Below, piece after piece: positions 55,226 to 63,881 of a stretch of 64,000 nt of DNA; positions within the stretch are counted from its first letter, which is position 1, and the number at the start of each line of letters is the position of its first letter. Where the stretch lies: NCBI RefSeq assembly GCF_005849285.1, contig NZ_CP040517.1, positions 688,501 to 752,500 of the forward strand, read 5' to 3'. The notes under the pieces are model-generated. The model did not search any database and was not told the origin of the DNA. It worked only from the letters and a program-made list of their open reading frames with translations. A program made the position numbers and the translations under genes. This DNA is from Luteithermobacter gelatinilyticus (GTDB taxonomy: Bacteria; Pseudomonadota; Alphaproteobacteria; Sphingomonadales; Emcibacteraceae).

Positions 55226-55606
55226 TTATTCTTGTGAGGTGTCTTTGTCAGTAATGGCGCTTTCCGCGACCAGGCGGTCTAGATCAAGCCCCAGGCGGCG
55301 AATGCGTTGTAGAATTTCCGGCCATTCGGTGGTCAGGAACTTTTCCTGTTCTGCCTGTAGTAATTTGTTTCTTGCGCCTTCAATGACAAACATGCCAAGA
55401 CCTCTTCTTTTTTCGACCAGTCCTTCATCCACCAATTCGCTATAGGCTTTGGAGGCGGTGATCGGGTTGATTTGATATTCTACGGCCACCTTGCGGACGG
55501 AGGGGAGGGCTTCTCCCTCGCCAAGGGTGCCTTCCATGATCATGGTGCGCACCTGCTCCTTCAGCTGAAGGTAAATGGGTTGATCATTTTTCCACTGTTC
55601 TGCCAC
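55226..55606 (-). CDS. GntR-family regulator, YtrA subfamily
   Basis: 126 aa. Winged-helix GntR domain (QPIYLQLKEQVRTMIMEG, VRKVAVEYQINPITASKAYSEL) with only a short C-terminal part (RRLGLDLDRLVAE), the YtrA subtype. YtrA regulators repress their own ABC operons and respond to cell-wall or antibiotic stress in Gram-positives; the signal here is unknown. First gene of the operon, with an inverted repeat 64 bases upstream. Confidence 0.88.
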   Translation of the reverse strand: MAEQWKNDQPIYLQLKEQVRTMIMEGTLGEGEALPSVRKVAVEYQINPITASKAYSELVDEGLVEKRRGLGMFVIEGARNKLLQAEQEKFLTTEWPEILQRIRRLGLDLDRLVAESAITDKDTSQE

Positions 55607-55669
55607 GGGCCTATTCCAATCCTATTCGGGTTCAGTGTGGTAACAACTGTTTTACTGTTGTGGTGTTTA

Positions 55670-55693
55670 AGTGTTGTAGTCATATATAACACT
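55670..55693. promoter_or_regulatory. Inverted repeat, candidate GntR/YtrA operator
   Basis: AGTGTT-N12-AACACT in the AT-rich gap upstream of the GntR gene; GntR proteins bind such dyads. Not verified. Confidence 0.45.
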
Positions 55694-55834
55694 AAATCAT
55701 TATTTGTCAAACAACATTTGGGCATTTTTTATTATTCCTTTATTATCAACACTTTAAAATGATATTGTTTTTGGTGGTGGTGTGTTATAGCCTGAATGAA
55801 ATAGCAATTTCAGGTCGATTCAGGTGAGGATGCC

Positions 55835-56299
55835 GTGACAAAATCAGAAAAATACGACTCCGTGATCCGGGAAATCCTTGCGGTGATCGAAGGGGAAAAT
55901 AATCTCATTGCGAAAATGGCCACCATAAGCTGTCTTCTGGCGCAGGCGTTTGACAGTTATTACTGGACCGGCTTTTATCTGGTGGATGCCGAAAAAGAGG
56001 GGGAACTGGTGATTGGCCCGTATCAGGGCACGCTGGGATGTCTGCGAATCCCTTTTGGCAAAGGGGTCTGTGGCGTTGCGGCGGCAACGGGGGAGACCCA
56101 GCTTGTCGAAGATGTGCATGCCTTTCCCGGTCATATTGCCTGTGACAGCCGCTCCAATTCGGAAATTGTTGTGCCGGTGAGGGATGCCAGGGGCGAACTG
56201 GTTGCGGTTTTTGATGTGGACAGTACCGAATTTGCAGCGTTTGATGCGGTGGACCGGGAAAAGCTGGAATATCTGGTCTGCGAGGCCTTCGGGAAATGA
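55835..56299 (+). CDS. msrC: Free methionine-(R)-sulfoxide reductase, GAF domain
   Basis: 154 aa GAF-domain enzyme that reduces free methionine-R-sulfoxide. The three catalytic cysteines keep the E. coli spacing: Cys69, Cys79 and Cys103 (TLGCLRIPFGKGVCGVAA and FPGHIACDSRSNSEIVVPV). The start is GTG 55835 with GAGG six bases before. The next gene, a small membrane protein, starts 10 bases after it. Confidence 0.92.
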   Translation: MTKSEKYDSVIREILAVIEGENNLIAKMATISCLLAQAFDSYYWTGFYLVDAEKEGELVIGPYQGTLGCLRIPFGKGVCGVAAATGETQLVEDVHAFPGHIACDSRSNSEIVVPVRDARGELVAVFDVDSTEFAAFDAVDREKLEYLVCEAFGK

Positions 56300-56309
56300 A
56301 TGGAAATGA

Positions 56310-56624
56310 ATGAACGGAAATGGCATGGCGCTGATTCTTCTCACCCTGGTCATCCTTTATTTTCTGCTGATTCTGATCCGCAGTTTTTCTTTCATTGACA
56401 ACAACCGTGTACAGAAAAAGGTGCTGGCCAGGACGGCGTTGCTGGCAATGATGGTGCCGTTAGGGCTGGTCGTCGGCGCTCTGCTTGAACGGCAGGGCCT
56501 GATGGGGGCCGTGAATTTTATCGGCTGGACCCTGTATCTGTTTGTACCCTATATCGCGCGCCTGCTCATATACGGGATTGTCTATATCTTTCGCGACCGG
56601 AAAAACCCTGGTGCTCTACTCTGA
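56310..56624 (+). CDS. Small multi-span membrane protein, unknown function
   Basis: 104 aa with three likely spans (ALILLTLVILYFLLILI, TALLAMMVPLGLVVGALL, FIGWTLYLFVPYIARLLIYGIVYIF) and a basic loop (NNRVQKKVLAR). It follows msrC by 10 bases, so likely cotranscribed. No family recognised. Confidence 0.65.
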   Translation: MNGNGMALILLTLVILYFLLILIRSFSFIDNNRVQKKVLARTALLAMMVPLGLVVGALLERQGLMGAVNFIGWTLYLFVPYIARLLIYGIVYIFRDRKNPGALL

Positions 56625-56711
56625 ACCTGACAAGGTTTAGTTCTTCCAGGTTTTGACAGATCCGTTTTTACGCGGCATGCTCTGCAACATGATATTTCCA
56701 GGGGATACTTC

Positions 56712-58034
56712 ATGATGAAAAAAATGCTTTTTGGGCTGATTGCGGCCCTGTCCTTTACACACGCGTTTTCTGTCTGTGCCTTGGCAGAAGAACCACAGGC
56801 CGCAACGCCTGCGCGTCTGATTGTCATCAAGGCCGGGCATCTGATTGATGTGGAAAAGGGCCGGGTTCTTGAGGACATGATGATTGTGGTGGACGGTAAC
56901 AGGATCAAACAGGTGGTCAGTCAAAAGGCCAAAATGGCGCTTCCTGAGGAGGCCAAAATCATTGATCTCGGGCCCGAGGCCACGTTGATGCCGGGGCTGA
57001 TGGACAGTCATGTGCATCTGATCGGCTCGCCCATCTGGGGATATGATCAGTTACAGCATTCCGTGGCGCGCCAGACGGTGTATGGTGTCGCCAATGCCAG
57101 AAAAACGCTGATGGCCGGCTTTACCACGGTGCGCAATCTGGGCGCGCCGGGGTTTGCGGATGTGGCGCTCAGGGATGCCATTAACGCAGGGGACGTGCCG
57201 GGGCCGCGCCTTCTGGTGTCCGGTCCCTCGCTTAGCATCACAGGCGGGCATTGTGACAACAACATGCTGCCCTATGATTATAACGATGTGGCCGAAGGGG
57301 TGGCCGATGGCCCCTGGGCCGTGCGTCAGAAAGTCCGCCGCAATATCAAATACGGCGCTGATGTGATCAAATTCTGCGGCACCGGCGGGGTGTTTTCCAA
57401 GGGCACCAGGGTGGGGGCCCAGCAATTCACCCTGGAGGAAATGAAAGCCATGGTCGAAGAGGCCCATATGGCCGGCCGCAAGGTGGCGGTCCATGCCCAT
57501 GGGACCGAAGGCATTAAGTCCGCCATCCGGGCCGGGGCCGACAGCATCGAACATGTCAGTTATCTGGATGAGGAAGGCATCAAACTGGCGCTCAAGCACG
57601 GGACCTGGTTTTCCATGGACATCTATAATGATGACTTCATTTTACAGGAAGGCGCCAAGCACGGCATGACCGAAGAATCCCTCGCCAAGGAACGAGCGCT
57701 GGGCCTGCGCCAGCGCCAGAGTTTCGAACGCGCGGTCAAGGCCGGGGTGAAAATGTCCTATGGGACCGATGCCGGTGTCTATCCCCATGGGGGCAACGCT
57801 AAACAGATGGCGAAGATGGTGGAATGGGGCATGACGCCAATGCAGGCCGTGCAAACCGCCACCCACCATACCGCTACTCTGTTCGGGTTGGACCATGAGC
57901 TTGGCCTGCTGAAAAAAGGGTATCTGGCGGACATCATCGCGATCCGCGGCACCCCGCTCAAGGATCTTTCTCTGTTTGAGCAGGTCGGGTTTGTGATGAA
58001 AGATGGCGTTGTGTATAAAAACACGCTGAATTGA
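56712..58034 (+). CDS. Exported amidohydrolase (imidazolonepropionase-like, Xaa-Pro dipeptidase group)
   Basis: 440 aa. Signal peptide (MLFGLIAALSFTHAFSVCALA). Amidohydrolase fold with metal ligands DSHVHL, Lys in GADVIKFCGTGG, VAVHAHGTEGIKSAI, IEHVSYLDEEG and the catalytic Asp in SYGTDAGVYPHG. The group hydrolyses prolyl dipeptides or related cyclic amides in the periplasm; the substrate is not certain. A clear terminator follows at 58062. Confidence 0.88.
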   Translation: MMKKMLFGLIAALSFTHAFSVCALAEEPQAATPARLIVIKAGHLIDVEKGRVLEDMMIVVDGNRIKQVVSQKAKMALPEEAKIIDLGPEATLMPGLMDSHVHLIGSPIWGYDQLQHSVARQTVYGVANARKTLMAGFTTVRNLGAPGFADVALRDAINAGDVPGPRLLVSGPSLSITGGHCDNNMLPYDYNDVAEGVADGPWAVRQKVRRNIKYGADVIKFCGTGGVFSKGTRVGAQQFTLEEMKAMVEEAHMAGRKVAVHAHGTEGIKSAIRAGADSIEHVSYLDEEGIKLALKHGTWFSMDIYNDDFILQEGAKHGMTEESLAKERALGLRQRQSFERAVKAGVKMSYGTDAGVYPHGGNAKQMAKMVEWGMTPMQAVQTATHHTATLFGLDHELGLLKKGYLADIIAIRGTPLKDLSLFEQVGFVMKDGVVYKNTLN

Positions 58035-58061
58035 CCGCAAAGCCGCCGTAAGGTCTTGTTC

Positions 58062-58101
58062 CTTGCCCTCTCATTGGGTATGAGAGGGCAAGCTATTTTT
58101 T
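58062..58101 (+). terminator. Rho-independent terminator of the amidohydrolase gene
   Basis: CTTGCCCTCTCA and TGAGAGGGCAAG form a perfect 12-bp stem with a 7-base loop, followed by CTA and six T. Confidence 0.9.
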
Positions 58102-58120
58102 ATATGAGGAACTTCGCAAC

Positions 58121-59800
58121 ATGGCATCTTATCAATACAGTTTTGTGATGAAAGGTCTCAGCAAGACCTATCCCGGTGGCAAACAGGTGCTGAAAGACGT
58201 GACGTTGTCTTTCCTGCCCGGTGCCAAGATTGCCGTGATCGGGGTCAATGGGGCTGGTAAATCCACGCTCATGAAGATCATGGCCGGCATTGATAAGGAA
58301 TTTACCGGCGAGGCCTGGGCCGCGGACGGCGTAAAAGTGGGGTATCTGCCGCAGGAACCGCAGCTGGACCCGAGCAAGAATGTGTTCGAGAATGTCATGG
58401 AAGGCATGGGCGAACTGAAACGGCTTGTGGACCGGTTCGAGGAAATCAGTCTGAAATTTGCCGAGCCGCTGGATGATGAAGAAATGAACGCGCTGATCGC
58501 TGAGCAGGGCGAATTGCAGGAAAAAATTGATGCGGCCGATGCCTGGGACCTGGACAGCAAGGTGGAACTGGCGATGGATGCCCTGCGCTGCCCGCCGGGG
58601 GAGGCGGAGGTCAGCAAGCTGAGCGGCGGAGAGCGCCGCCGGGTGGCATTGTGCCGGCTGTTGCTGGAAAAGCCGGATATTCTTCTTCTGGACGAGCCGA
58701 CCAACCATTTGGATGCGGAAAGCGTGGCTTGGCTGGAACGCCATCTCCAGGATTATGCCGGTACCGTCATTCTGGTGACCCACGACCGTTATTTCCTGGA
58801 CAATGTGGTGGGCTGGGTGCTGGAACTGGACCGGGGCCATGCCTACCCGTTTGAGGGCAACTATTCCGCCTGGCTGGAAATGAAGGAAAAACGCCTGCAG
58901 CAGGAAGCTAGGAGCGAACAGGCCCGTCAGCGCACCCTGAAACGCGAACTCGAATGGATTCGCCAGAGTCCGAAGGCGCGTCAGGCCAAAAGCAAGGCGC
59001 GGATTAAGGCTTATGACGAGCTTTTGGCGCAATCAAAAGAGCGCCGCCCCGACAGCGCCCAGATCATGATTCCTGTGGGACCCCGACTTGGCCAAGTGGT
59101 GATTGAGGCCGAAAATCTGACCAAAGCGTATGGCGACAAGCTGTTGTTTGAGGGACTGAATTTCAAACTACCGCCGGGCGGGATCGTCGGCGTAATCGGG
59201 CCTAACGGCGCCGGGAAAACCACACTGTTTCGTATGATTACCGGTCAGGAACAGCCGGATTCCGGGGCCCTGCGTTTGGGCGAGACGGTACAGCTTGGTT
59301 ATGTGGACCAAAGCCGCGACGCGCTGAATGATAACAAGACCGTATGGGAAGAAATTTCTGAAGGCCTGGATGTGTTTGATTTCAACGGCCGGGAAGTCTC
59401 CACCCGGGCTTATGTGAGCAATTTCAACTTCAAGGGGTCGGATCAACAGAAAAAGGTCGGACAGCTTTCCGGCGGGGAACGCAACCGGGTCCATATGGCC
59501 AAGATGTTGCGCAAACCGGCCAATGTGCTGCTGCTGGACGAACCAACCAACGATTTGGATGTGGAAACCCTGTCCGCCCTGGAAGCTGCGCTGGAGGATT
59601 TTGCGGGCTGCGCCGTGATCATCTCCCACGATCGTTTCTTCCTGGACCGGATTGCCACCCATATCCTGGCCTATGAAGGCAATTCCCAGGTGGTGTGGTT
59701 TGAAGGTAATTATCAGGAGTATGAAGCGGATCGTCGCCGGCGTCTCGGGGCGGAAGCCGATCGGCCCCATCGTCTGCAATATAAAAAGCTGACCCGTTAG
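58121..59800 (+). CDS. ettA: Energy-dependent translational throttle protein EttA (ABC-F)
   Basis: 559 aa. Two ABC domains (Walker [10 protein letters not shown] and GPNGAGKTT; signatures [14 protein letters not shown] and [14 protein letters not shown]; Walker B DEPTNHLD and DEPTNDLD), with the arm inserted in the first domain and the linker between. No membrane domain. It gates the ribosome's first elongation step according to energy state. The TAG stop lies at the first bases of a 38-bp palindrome. Confidence 0.94.
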   Translation: MASYQYSFVMKGLSKTYPGGKQVLKDVTLSFLPGAKIAVIGVNGAGKSTLMKIMAGIDKEFTGEAWAADGVKVGYLPQEPQLDPSKNVFENVMEGMGELKRLVDRFEEISLKFAEPLDDEEMNALIAEQGELQEKIDAADAWDLDSKVELAMDALRCPPGEAEVSKLSGGERRRVALCRLLLEKPDILLLDEPTNHLDAESVAWLERHLQDYAGTVILVTHDRYFLDNVVGWVLELDRGHAYPFEGNYSAWLEMKEKRLQQEARSEQARQRTLKRELEWIRQSPKARQAKSKARIKAYDELLAQSKERRPDSAQIMIPVGPRLGQVVIEAENLTKAYGDKLLFEGLNFKLPPGGIVGVIGPNGAGKTTLFRMITGQEQPDSGALRLGETVQLGYVDQSRDALNDNKTVWEEISEGLDVFDFNGREVSTRAYVSNFNFKGSDQQKKVGQLSGGERNRVHMAKMLRKPANVLLLDEPTNDLDVETLSALEAALEDFAGCAVIISHDRFFLDRIATHILAYEGNSQVVWFEGNYQEYEADRRRRLGAEADRPHRLQYKKLTR

Positions 59801-59835
59801 AGTGAATTGAGCCACCCTATTCACAATTCACTCTA
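59798..59835. repeat. 38-bp palindromic repeat carrying the ettA stop codon
   Basis: TAGAGTGAATTG and CAATTCACTCTA form a perfect 12-bp stem around AGCCACCCTATTCA. The first three bases are the ettA TAG. Confidence 0.92.
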
Positions 59836-59862
59836 GGCCAGGCGAGCGACAGTGCCGGCCCC

Positions 59863-60543
59863 TCATATCAGTTTCATATGTGTGGCAATGTTCACGGCCT
59901 GGGTGCGATTGCTGGCCTTGAGGGTTTTCAGAATAGCGGCCACATGGACCTTAACGGTGCCGGCGGTGATATTCATTTCCCGGGCGATTACCTTGTTGGA
60001 TTTGCCTTCGGCGATGCTTTTGAGCACCTGAAGCTGCCGTCTGGTAAGGCGGGGGGCAATCAATGGTCTGTCCTGGTTTATTAACGGGCAGGAATCCCGG
60101 TCATATTTTACGGGACAGGCCTGCACCTGCTCCTGCGTGTCCGCCAGGCTTTCCGCCAGAATTTCCGGGGGGAAATAGCGTCCTCCCGCCATCACTAGCT
60201 GCAAGATGAGCTTGGCGTTTTTTTTCTGGGTCAGTTTGTTCAGGCAGGCCGACACGCCTTTTTCAATCGCATAAGACGTTACTAGCGGCGGAAAAACCTG
60301 GGCCATGGCAATGACCGGCGTATTCCCTGCTGCTGTCATGATACGATCAATGACTTCACTGGCTGACAGAGACCGGCTGTCCAGGTCAACCATGATCAAA
60401 TCATGGTGCTGGTCTGACAACAGCTTGAGTCCTGCGTCAATGGAACAGGCTTCGCTGACTGTTGCCTCTTGGAAGGTGTCCTGAAGCAGGATCTTCATTC
60501 CGTCCCGGCACAGGTCATATTCGTCAATTAATAAGGTACGCAT
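59863..60543 (-). CDS. NarL/FixJ-type response regulator with LuxR helix-turn-helix
   Basis: 226 aa. Receiver domain with acidic pair (LLIDEYDL) and likely phosphoacceptor Asp53 (LIMVDLDSRS); the switch Thr/Ser position reads Ala (PVIAMAQ), which is atypical. The C-terminal LuxR domain is LTRRQLQVLKSIAEGKSNKV with KVHVAAILKTLKASNRTQAV. It is divergent from the FixL-like kinase, 358 bases away, and is its most likely partner. Confidence 0.88.
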   Translation of the reverse strand: MRTLLIDEYDLCRDGMKILLQDTFQEATVSEACSIDAGLKLLSDQHHDLIMVDLDSRSLSASEVIDRIMTAAGNTPVIAMAQVFPPLVTSYAIEKGVSACLNKLTQKKNAKLILQLVMAGGRYFPPEILAESLADTQEQVQACPVKYDRDSCPLINQDRPLIAPRLTRRQLQVLKSIAEGKSNKVIAREMNITAGTVKVHVAAILKTLKASNRTQAVNIATHMKLI

Positions 60544-60901
60544 TACTTTTACTATTCCGGTCTAGTCTCACGTCTGCCTCGGGACATGACTGCTTTGAGG
60601 TGTTTTCTTGCATGTCCCCTCCCTTGTCTGAAAAGACGACAACGATATCTTGTTATTGTAGGGCATTATACTATCAAAGATATTAAGATATAGTTTCTAA
60701 AAGGTATATATCTTATGTGATGAAGGAGATAGGCCATTTGCTTGATTGCAAAGTGGGATATATATTATTAATATATAAAAAATAACAATAATATCATTTC
60801 AAAATCGGGGGAGAAGATGAAATGATGTAATTCAGGCAAGAAGGGGACAGTAGGACACCCCAACAGCGGGAGCGATGTGGGCTGTCCGTCCGTAGTACAG
60901 T
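60544..60901. other. AT-rich divergent promoter region between the response regulator and FixL-like kinase
   Basis: About 360 bases, strongly AT-rich from 60660 to 60800. It holds a 9-bp inverted repeat (60684-60715). No gene is seen. Confidence 0.55.
60684..60715. promoter_or_regulatory. Inverted repeat, candidate operator
   Basis: TAAGATATA (60684-60692) and TATATCTTA (60707-60715) are perfect inverted copies 14 bases apart. Confidence 0.4.
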
Positions 60902-62299
60902 ATGTCAAAAACCCTTGAGGAAAAACGATCGGGGAAAAAGCAACCCGGGAAAAAACAACCGGGCCTTTCTGAGTTTGACGAATATATGAATTGGCCCCCC
61001 TCGCGCCAGACGGGACGGGAAAACTTCCAGCAAAGGCTATCTTCTCTCAGAAACCGGATCGCTTCACTCGAAAAAAATTTTCTGGACAATGACGCCTCCG
61101 TTCAGGAGAGCCAATTGGAGTCGGAACTGAACCTTCTGGAAAAGGAGGTTGATGCGTTGTGTCCGCTGATTGAAGGCCAGGACGGTTTTTTCAGGTTGAT
61201 TGTCGAAGAAGTGACCGATGCAGTTGTGCTGACCGATGAACGGGCCGATATCCTTTATGTCAATCCGGTAACGGAAAAGCTTCTTGGGTATCGGCCGGAA
61301 GAGATGCTGGGCCGGAACATCCGTATGCTTATGCCCGTAAAAGAACAGGGGCAGCATGACAAATACGTAAAAGATTATGCTGAAACCGGCCAGGCGCATA
61401 TTATCGGCATCGGTCGGGATGTTATGTGCCGGAAAAAATCAGGGGATCTTACGCCCTTTGAGTTGCGGATTTCGGAAACCTTTGTGCGTGGCAGCCGCTA
61501 TTTTATTGGCACGCTGCGGGACATCAGCCGCCGTAAGGAGGCCGAAAAAAAAGCCCGGGAGGCCACTTTCAAAGCGATCCGGGCCAACAAGGCCAAAAGT
61601 GACTTTCTGGCCAATATGAGCCATGAATTGCGCACGCCGCTCAATGCCATTATCGGCTATTCCGAAATGCTTCAGCAGCAGCTTTTCGGAGACATTGGCC
61701 ATGAAAAATATCTGGATTACGCCCGCTATATTCATATCAGCGGCAACCGTTTGCTGAATCTGGTCAATGATGTGCTGGACCTGTCCAAGGTGGAAGCCGG
61801 CCGGTATGAGCTGGTCAAGGCATATGCGGATATGGAAACGATTATCGAGAATATCCGTTATGAATTTCTGCCCATGGCCAAGGCGGCTGGGGTGCGTCTG
61901 GTGATGATCTGTCCCGAAAAGATCGGTGAGGTTTTTGTGGATGAAAAGGCCCTCAAGCAGATTCTTGCCAACCTGATTTCTAATGCCATCAAATTTTCTC
62001 ATGCGGATCGGGACGTGGAGGTGACGTTCACCCCTCTGGATCGCAGACATATAAGCATTACAGTGAGGGATGAGGGCATCGGCATGAGCCCCGAGGAAAT
62101 GGAGGTCGCATTATCATCCTTTGGCCAGGTGCAATCCAGCCATGTCCGAAGTCATCAGGGAACGGGCCTTGGGTTGCCGTTAACCAGGTCTCTGGTGGAA
62201 CTGCACGGGGGGGAATTTTTTCTGGAAAGTGAACCCGGCAAGGGCACGATAGTGCGTGTGAGCCTGCCGATCCGGGACGAAAACCAGAAACTGCTATGA
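60902..62299 (+). CDS. FixL-like haem-PAS sensor histidine kinase
   Basis: 465 aa, soluble. A basic start with a 15-bp duplication (KKQPGKKQPG), a coiled coil (residues 40-90), and a PAS domain (about 90-210). His152 (QHDKYV) and Arg172 (HIIGIGRDV) match the haem ligand His200 and distal Arg220 of Bradyrhizobium FixL, with the same 20-residue spacing. Then HisKA (SHELRTPLNAIIGYSE, His241) and HATPase (NLISNAIKFS, DEGIGM, GTGLGLPLT). Predicted oxygen sensor; haem binding is inferred from sequence. Confidence 0.88.
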   Translation: MSKTLEEKRSGKKQPGKKQPGLSEFDEYMNWPPSRQTGRENFQQRLSSLRNRIASLEKNFLDNDASVQESQLESELNLLEKEVDALCPLIEGQDGFFRLIVEEVTDAVVLTDERADILYVNPVTEKLLGYRPEEMLGRNIRMLMPVKEQGQHDKYVKDYAETGQAHIIGIGRDVMCRKKSGDLTPFELRISETFVRGSRYFIGTLRDISRRKEAEKKAREATFKAIRANKAKSDFLANMSHELRTPLNAIIGYSEMLQQQLFGDIGHEKYLDYARYIHISGNRLLNLVNDVLDLSKVEAGRYELVKAYADMETIIENIRYEFLPMAKAAGVRLVMICPEKIGEVFVDEKALKQILANLISNAIKFSHADRDVEVTFTPLDRRHISITVRDEGIGMSPEEMEVALSSFGQVQSSHVRSHQGTGLGLPLTRSLVELHGGEFFLESEPGKGTIVRVSLPIRDENQKLL

Positions 62300-62374
62300 G
62301 AGCCGGTTAGCAGGACCCGGACATTGTATGTATCTTACAGCAGGTATCTTACAGCCAGTTATTTTGCGGATATG

Positions 62375-62397
62375 TCAATTATTCACAACTCACTCTA
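62375..62397. repeat. Degenerate right-end copy of the TAGAGTGAATTG repeat
   Basis: TCAATTATTCACAACTCACTCTA, 75 bases after the stop of the FixL-like kinase gene. A short direct repeat of GTATCTTACAGC lies just before it. Confidence 0.7.
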
Positions 62398-62534
62398 AAC
62401 GATAGGATGTGGATTGCCACGCTCCTTTTCCAAATGATCCATGGATGATGTGATCATCAATTCGCAACATACATCCGTGGATATTCAAGCGCAAGAAGCC
62501 GGGAAAAAAACGGCCCATGACCGGGACCGGGGCA

Positions 62535-63176
62535 TTACTCCTGGCCTGGTGGGTGGGGGGCGTGATTGCCCCAGTTGTCGTAGATGTCCTCAGGCCCTAT
62601 ATAGGCGTCTTCCGGCAGTTTCTTTAACAGGAAACGACGGGCCGTAAAGCCAAGCGCAATGAGATACAACCCCAGCGCCGTGGCCGGTGTCCAGTATACT
62701 GTGTCCGGGAAACCGCTGAAAATCGACAATCCCAGAGCCATGCCGAAATATCCGCAATAGACAACGGATTCAATATGCCGGCTGGAAAAGGAATAGCGGC
62801 CCTCGATCACCACGTAAAATCCTGTGGCCATCATATAGACCCCGATGGTCATGGTCAGTGGAATATTCAGGTCAAACGGGTTCATCAGGGTGATGTAACT
62901 GGCCAGAAAGGTGATCGCCGTCACCACAGCGCGCCAGGCAAAGCCCGGATTAATGCCGTACCTGACCAGAATCATACTTTGCACCAGCGCCGTGATCAGC
63001 AACATGCTGCCCAGAAAGGCCGCTTGGTCGACCGGGGTTATCAGGGGCAGAACAATCCCCATAAGCCCCAATACCGTATAGGCCGGCCATTGCATCAGCA
63101 GGAAAACCCGGCTGGAAATAATGGCGTTTTTTCTTCGAAGTTCTTCTTCGGACAGCTTTTGTTCTTCCGTCGACAT
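62535..63176 (-). CDS. HdeD/DUF308-like membrane protein (copy 1)
   Basis: 213 aa, about six membrane spans with short loops. Shares LQWPAYTVLGL-type start (LMQWPAYTVLGLMGIVLP), NPGFAWRA and ATGFYVVIEGRY with its neighbour at 63309-63881. DUF308/HdeD-like proteins are linked to acid or envelope stress in some bacteria; the function here is unknown. The charged C-terminal tail (PEDAYIGPEDIYDNW) is absent from the other copy. Confidence 0.78.
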   Translation of the reverse strand: MSTEEQKLSEEELRRKNAIISSRVFLLMQWPAYTVLGLMGIVLPLITPVDQAAFLGSMLLITALVQSMILVRYGINPGFAWRAVVTAITFLASYITLMNPFDLNIPLTMTIGVYMMATGFYVVIEGRYSFSSRHIESVVYCGYFGMALGLSIFSGFPDTVYWTPATALGLYLIALGFTARRFLLKKLPEDAYIGPEDIYDNWGNHAPHPPGQE

Positions 63177-63273
63177 CCATAGGCTCCCATATTTTTTATG
63201 GGAGACAGTTTATATATTTAGGGTTTTCCGTCAAAGCCTATTTTATGTGTCTTTAATCTGCCGCCATTTGTTT

Positions 63274-63311
63274 TAGAGTGAATTGAGCCAACCTATTCAC
63301 AATTCACTCTA
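63274..63311. repeat. 38-bp palindromic repeat carrying a stop codon, between the HdeD-like genes
   Basis: A perfect 12-bp stem of TAGAGTGAATTG and CAATTCACTCTA around AGCCAACCTATTCA. On the minus strand 63311-63309 is the TAG stop of the upstream HdeD-like gene. Confidence 0.92.
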
Positions 63312-63881
63312 GTCACTTGGGGCAATGGCCGTGTTGATAATGCGGGAAGCCTGCCCGACGGCCAAAAGATTCAGGCTGAGCGCCAGGACAGGGGTCCAGA
63401 ATGCAACAGAGGGCCACCCTGTCAGCAGGGTGAGGGCAAAGGCAATGGAAAGATAGCCCGTGCCAACCATGGTGCCGGCTTTATGTCCTGCAAAGGTATA
63501 GCGGCCTTCAATCACCACATATAACCCCGTGGCCAGCAAATAGCCGCCGATGCTGATCTCAAGTGGGATATGCAAGGAAAGAGGGTCCATCAGGATGCCC
63601 CAGGCCACAATTAACGTAAAGATGGTGATCCCCGCCCGCCAGGCAAATCCTGGCCTCACCCCCCATTTTAGCAGTATGGCCAATTGTACCAGCCCTTTGA
63701 TGAGCAACATTGTGCCCGCCAGCGTCGCCATGTCCACTTCACCAAGCCAGGGCAGCAATATGCCCAGAAGCCCCAGCACCGTATAGGCCGGCCATTGTAG
63801 AATCAGAAAATTTTTGCTGGCGGCAAAGGCTCTGTCCTTGACGGTCTGATCGGTTTCCCCATTTTTGCTATAATCCACCAT
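63309..63881 (-). CDS. HdeD/DUF308-like membrane protein (copy 2)
   Basis: 190 aa, about six spans. Collinear with the 62535-63176 gene (LILQWPAYTVLGLLGILLP, VRPGFAWRAG, ATGLYVVIEGRY), so a tandem duplication. Its stop codon comes from the repeat that separates the pair. No promoter box was firmly recognised; a weak FNR-like dyad lies near 63958-63971. Confidence 0.78.
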   Translation of the reverse strand: MVDYSKNGETDQTVKDRAFAASKNFLILQWPAYTVLGLLGILLPWLGEVDMATLAGTMLLIKGLVQLAILLKWGVRPGFAWRAGITIFTLIVAWGILMDPLSLHIPLEISIGGYLLATGLYVVIEGRYTFAGHKAGTMVGTGYLSIAFALTLLTGWPSVAFWTPVLALSLNLLAVGQASRIINTAIAPSD

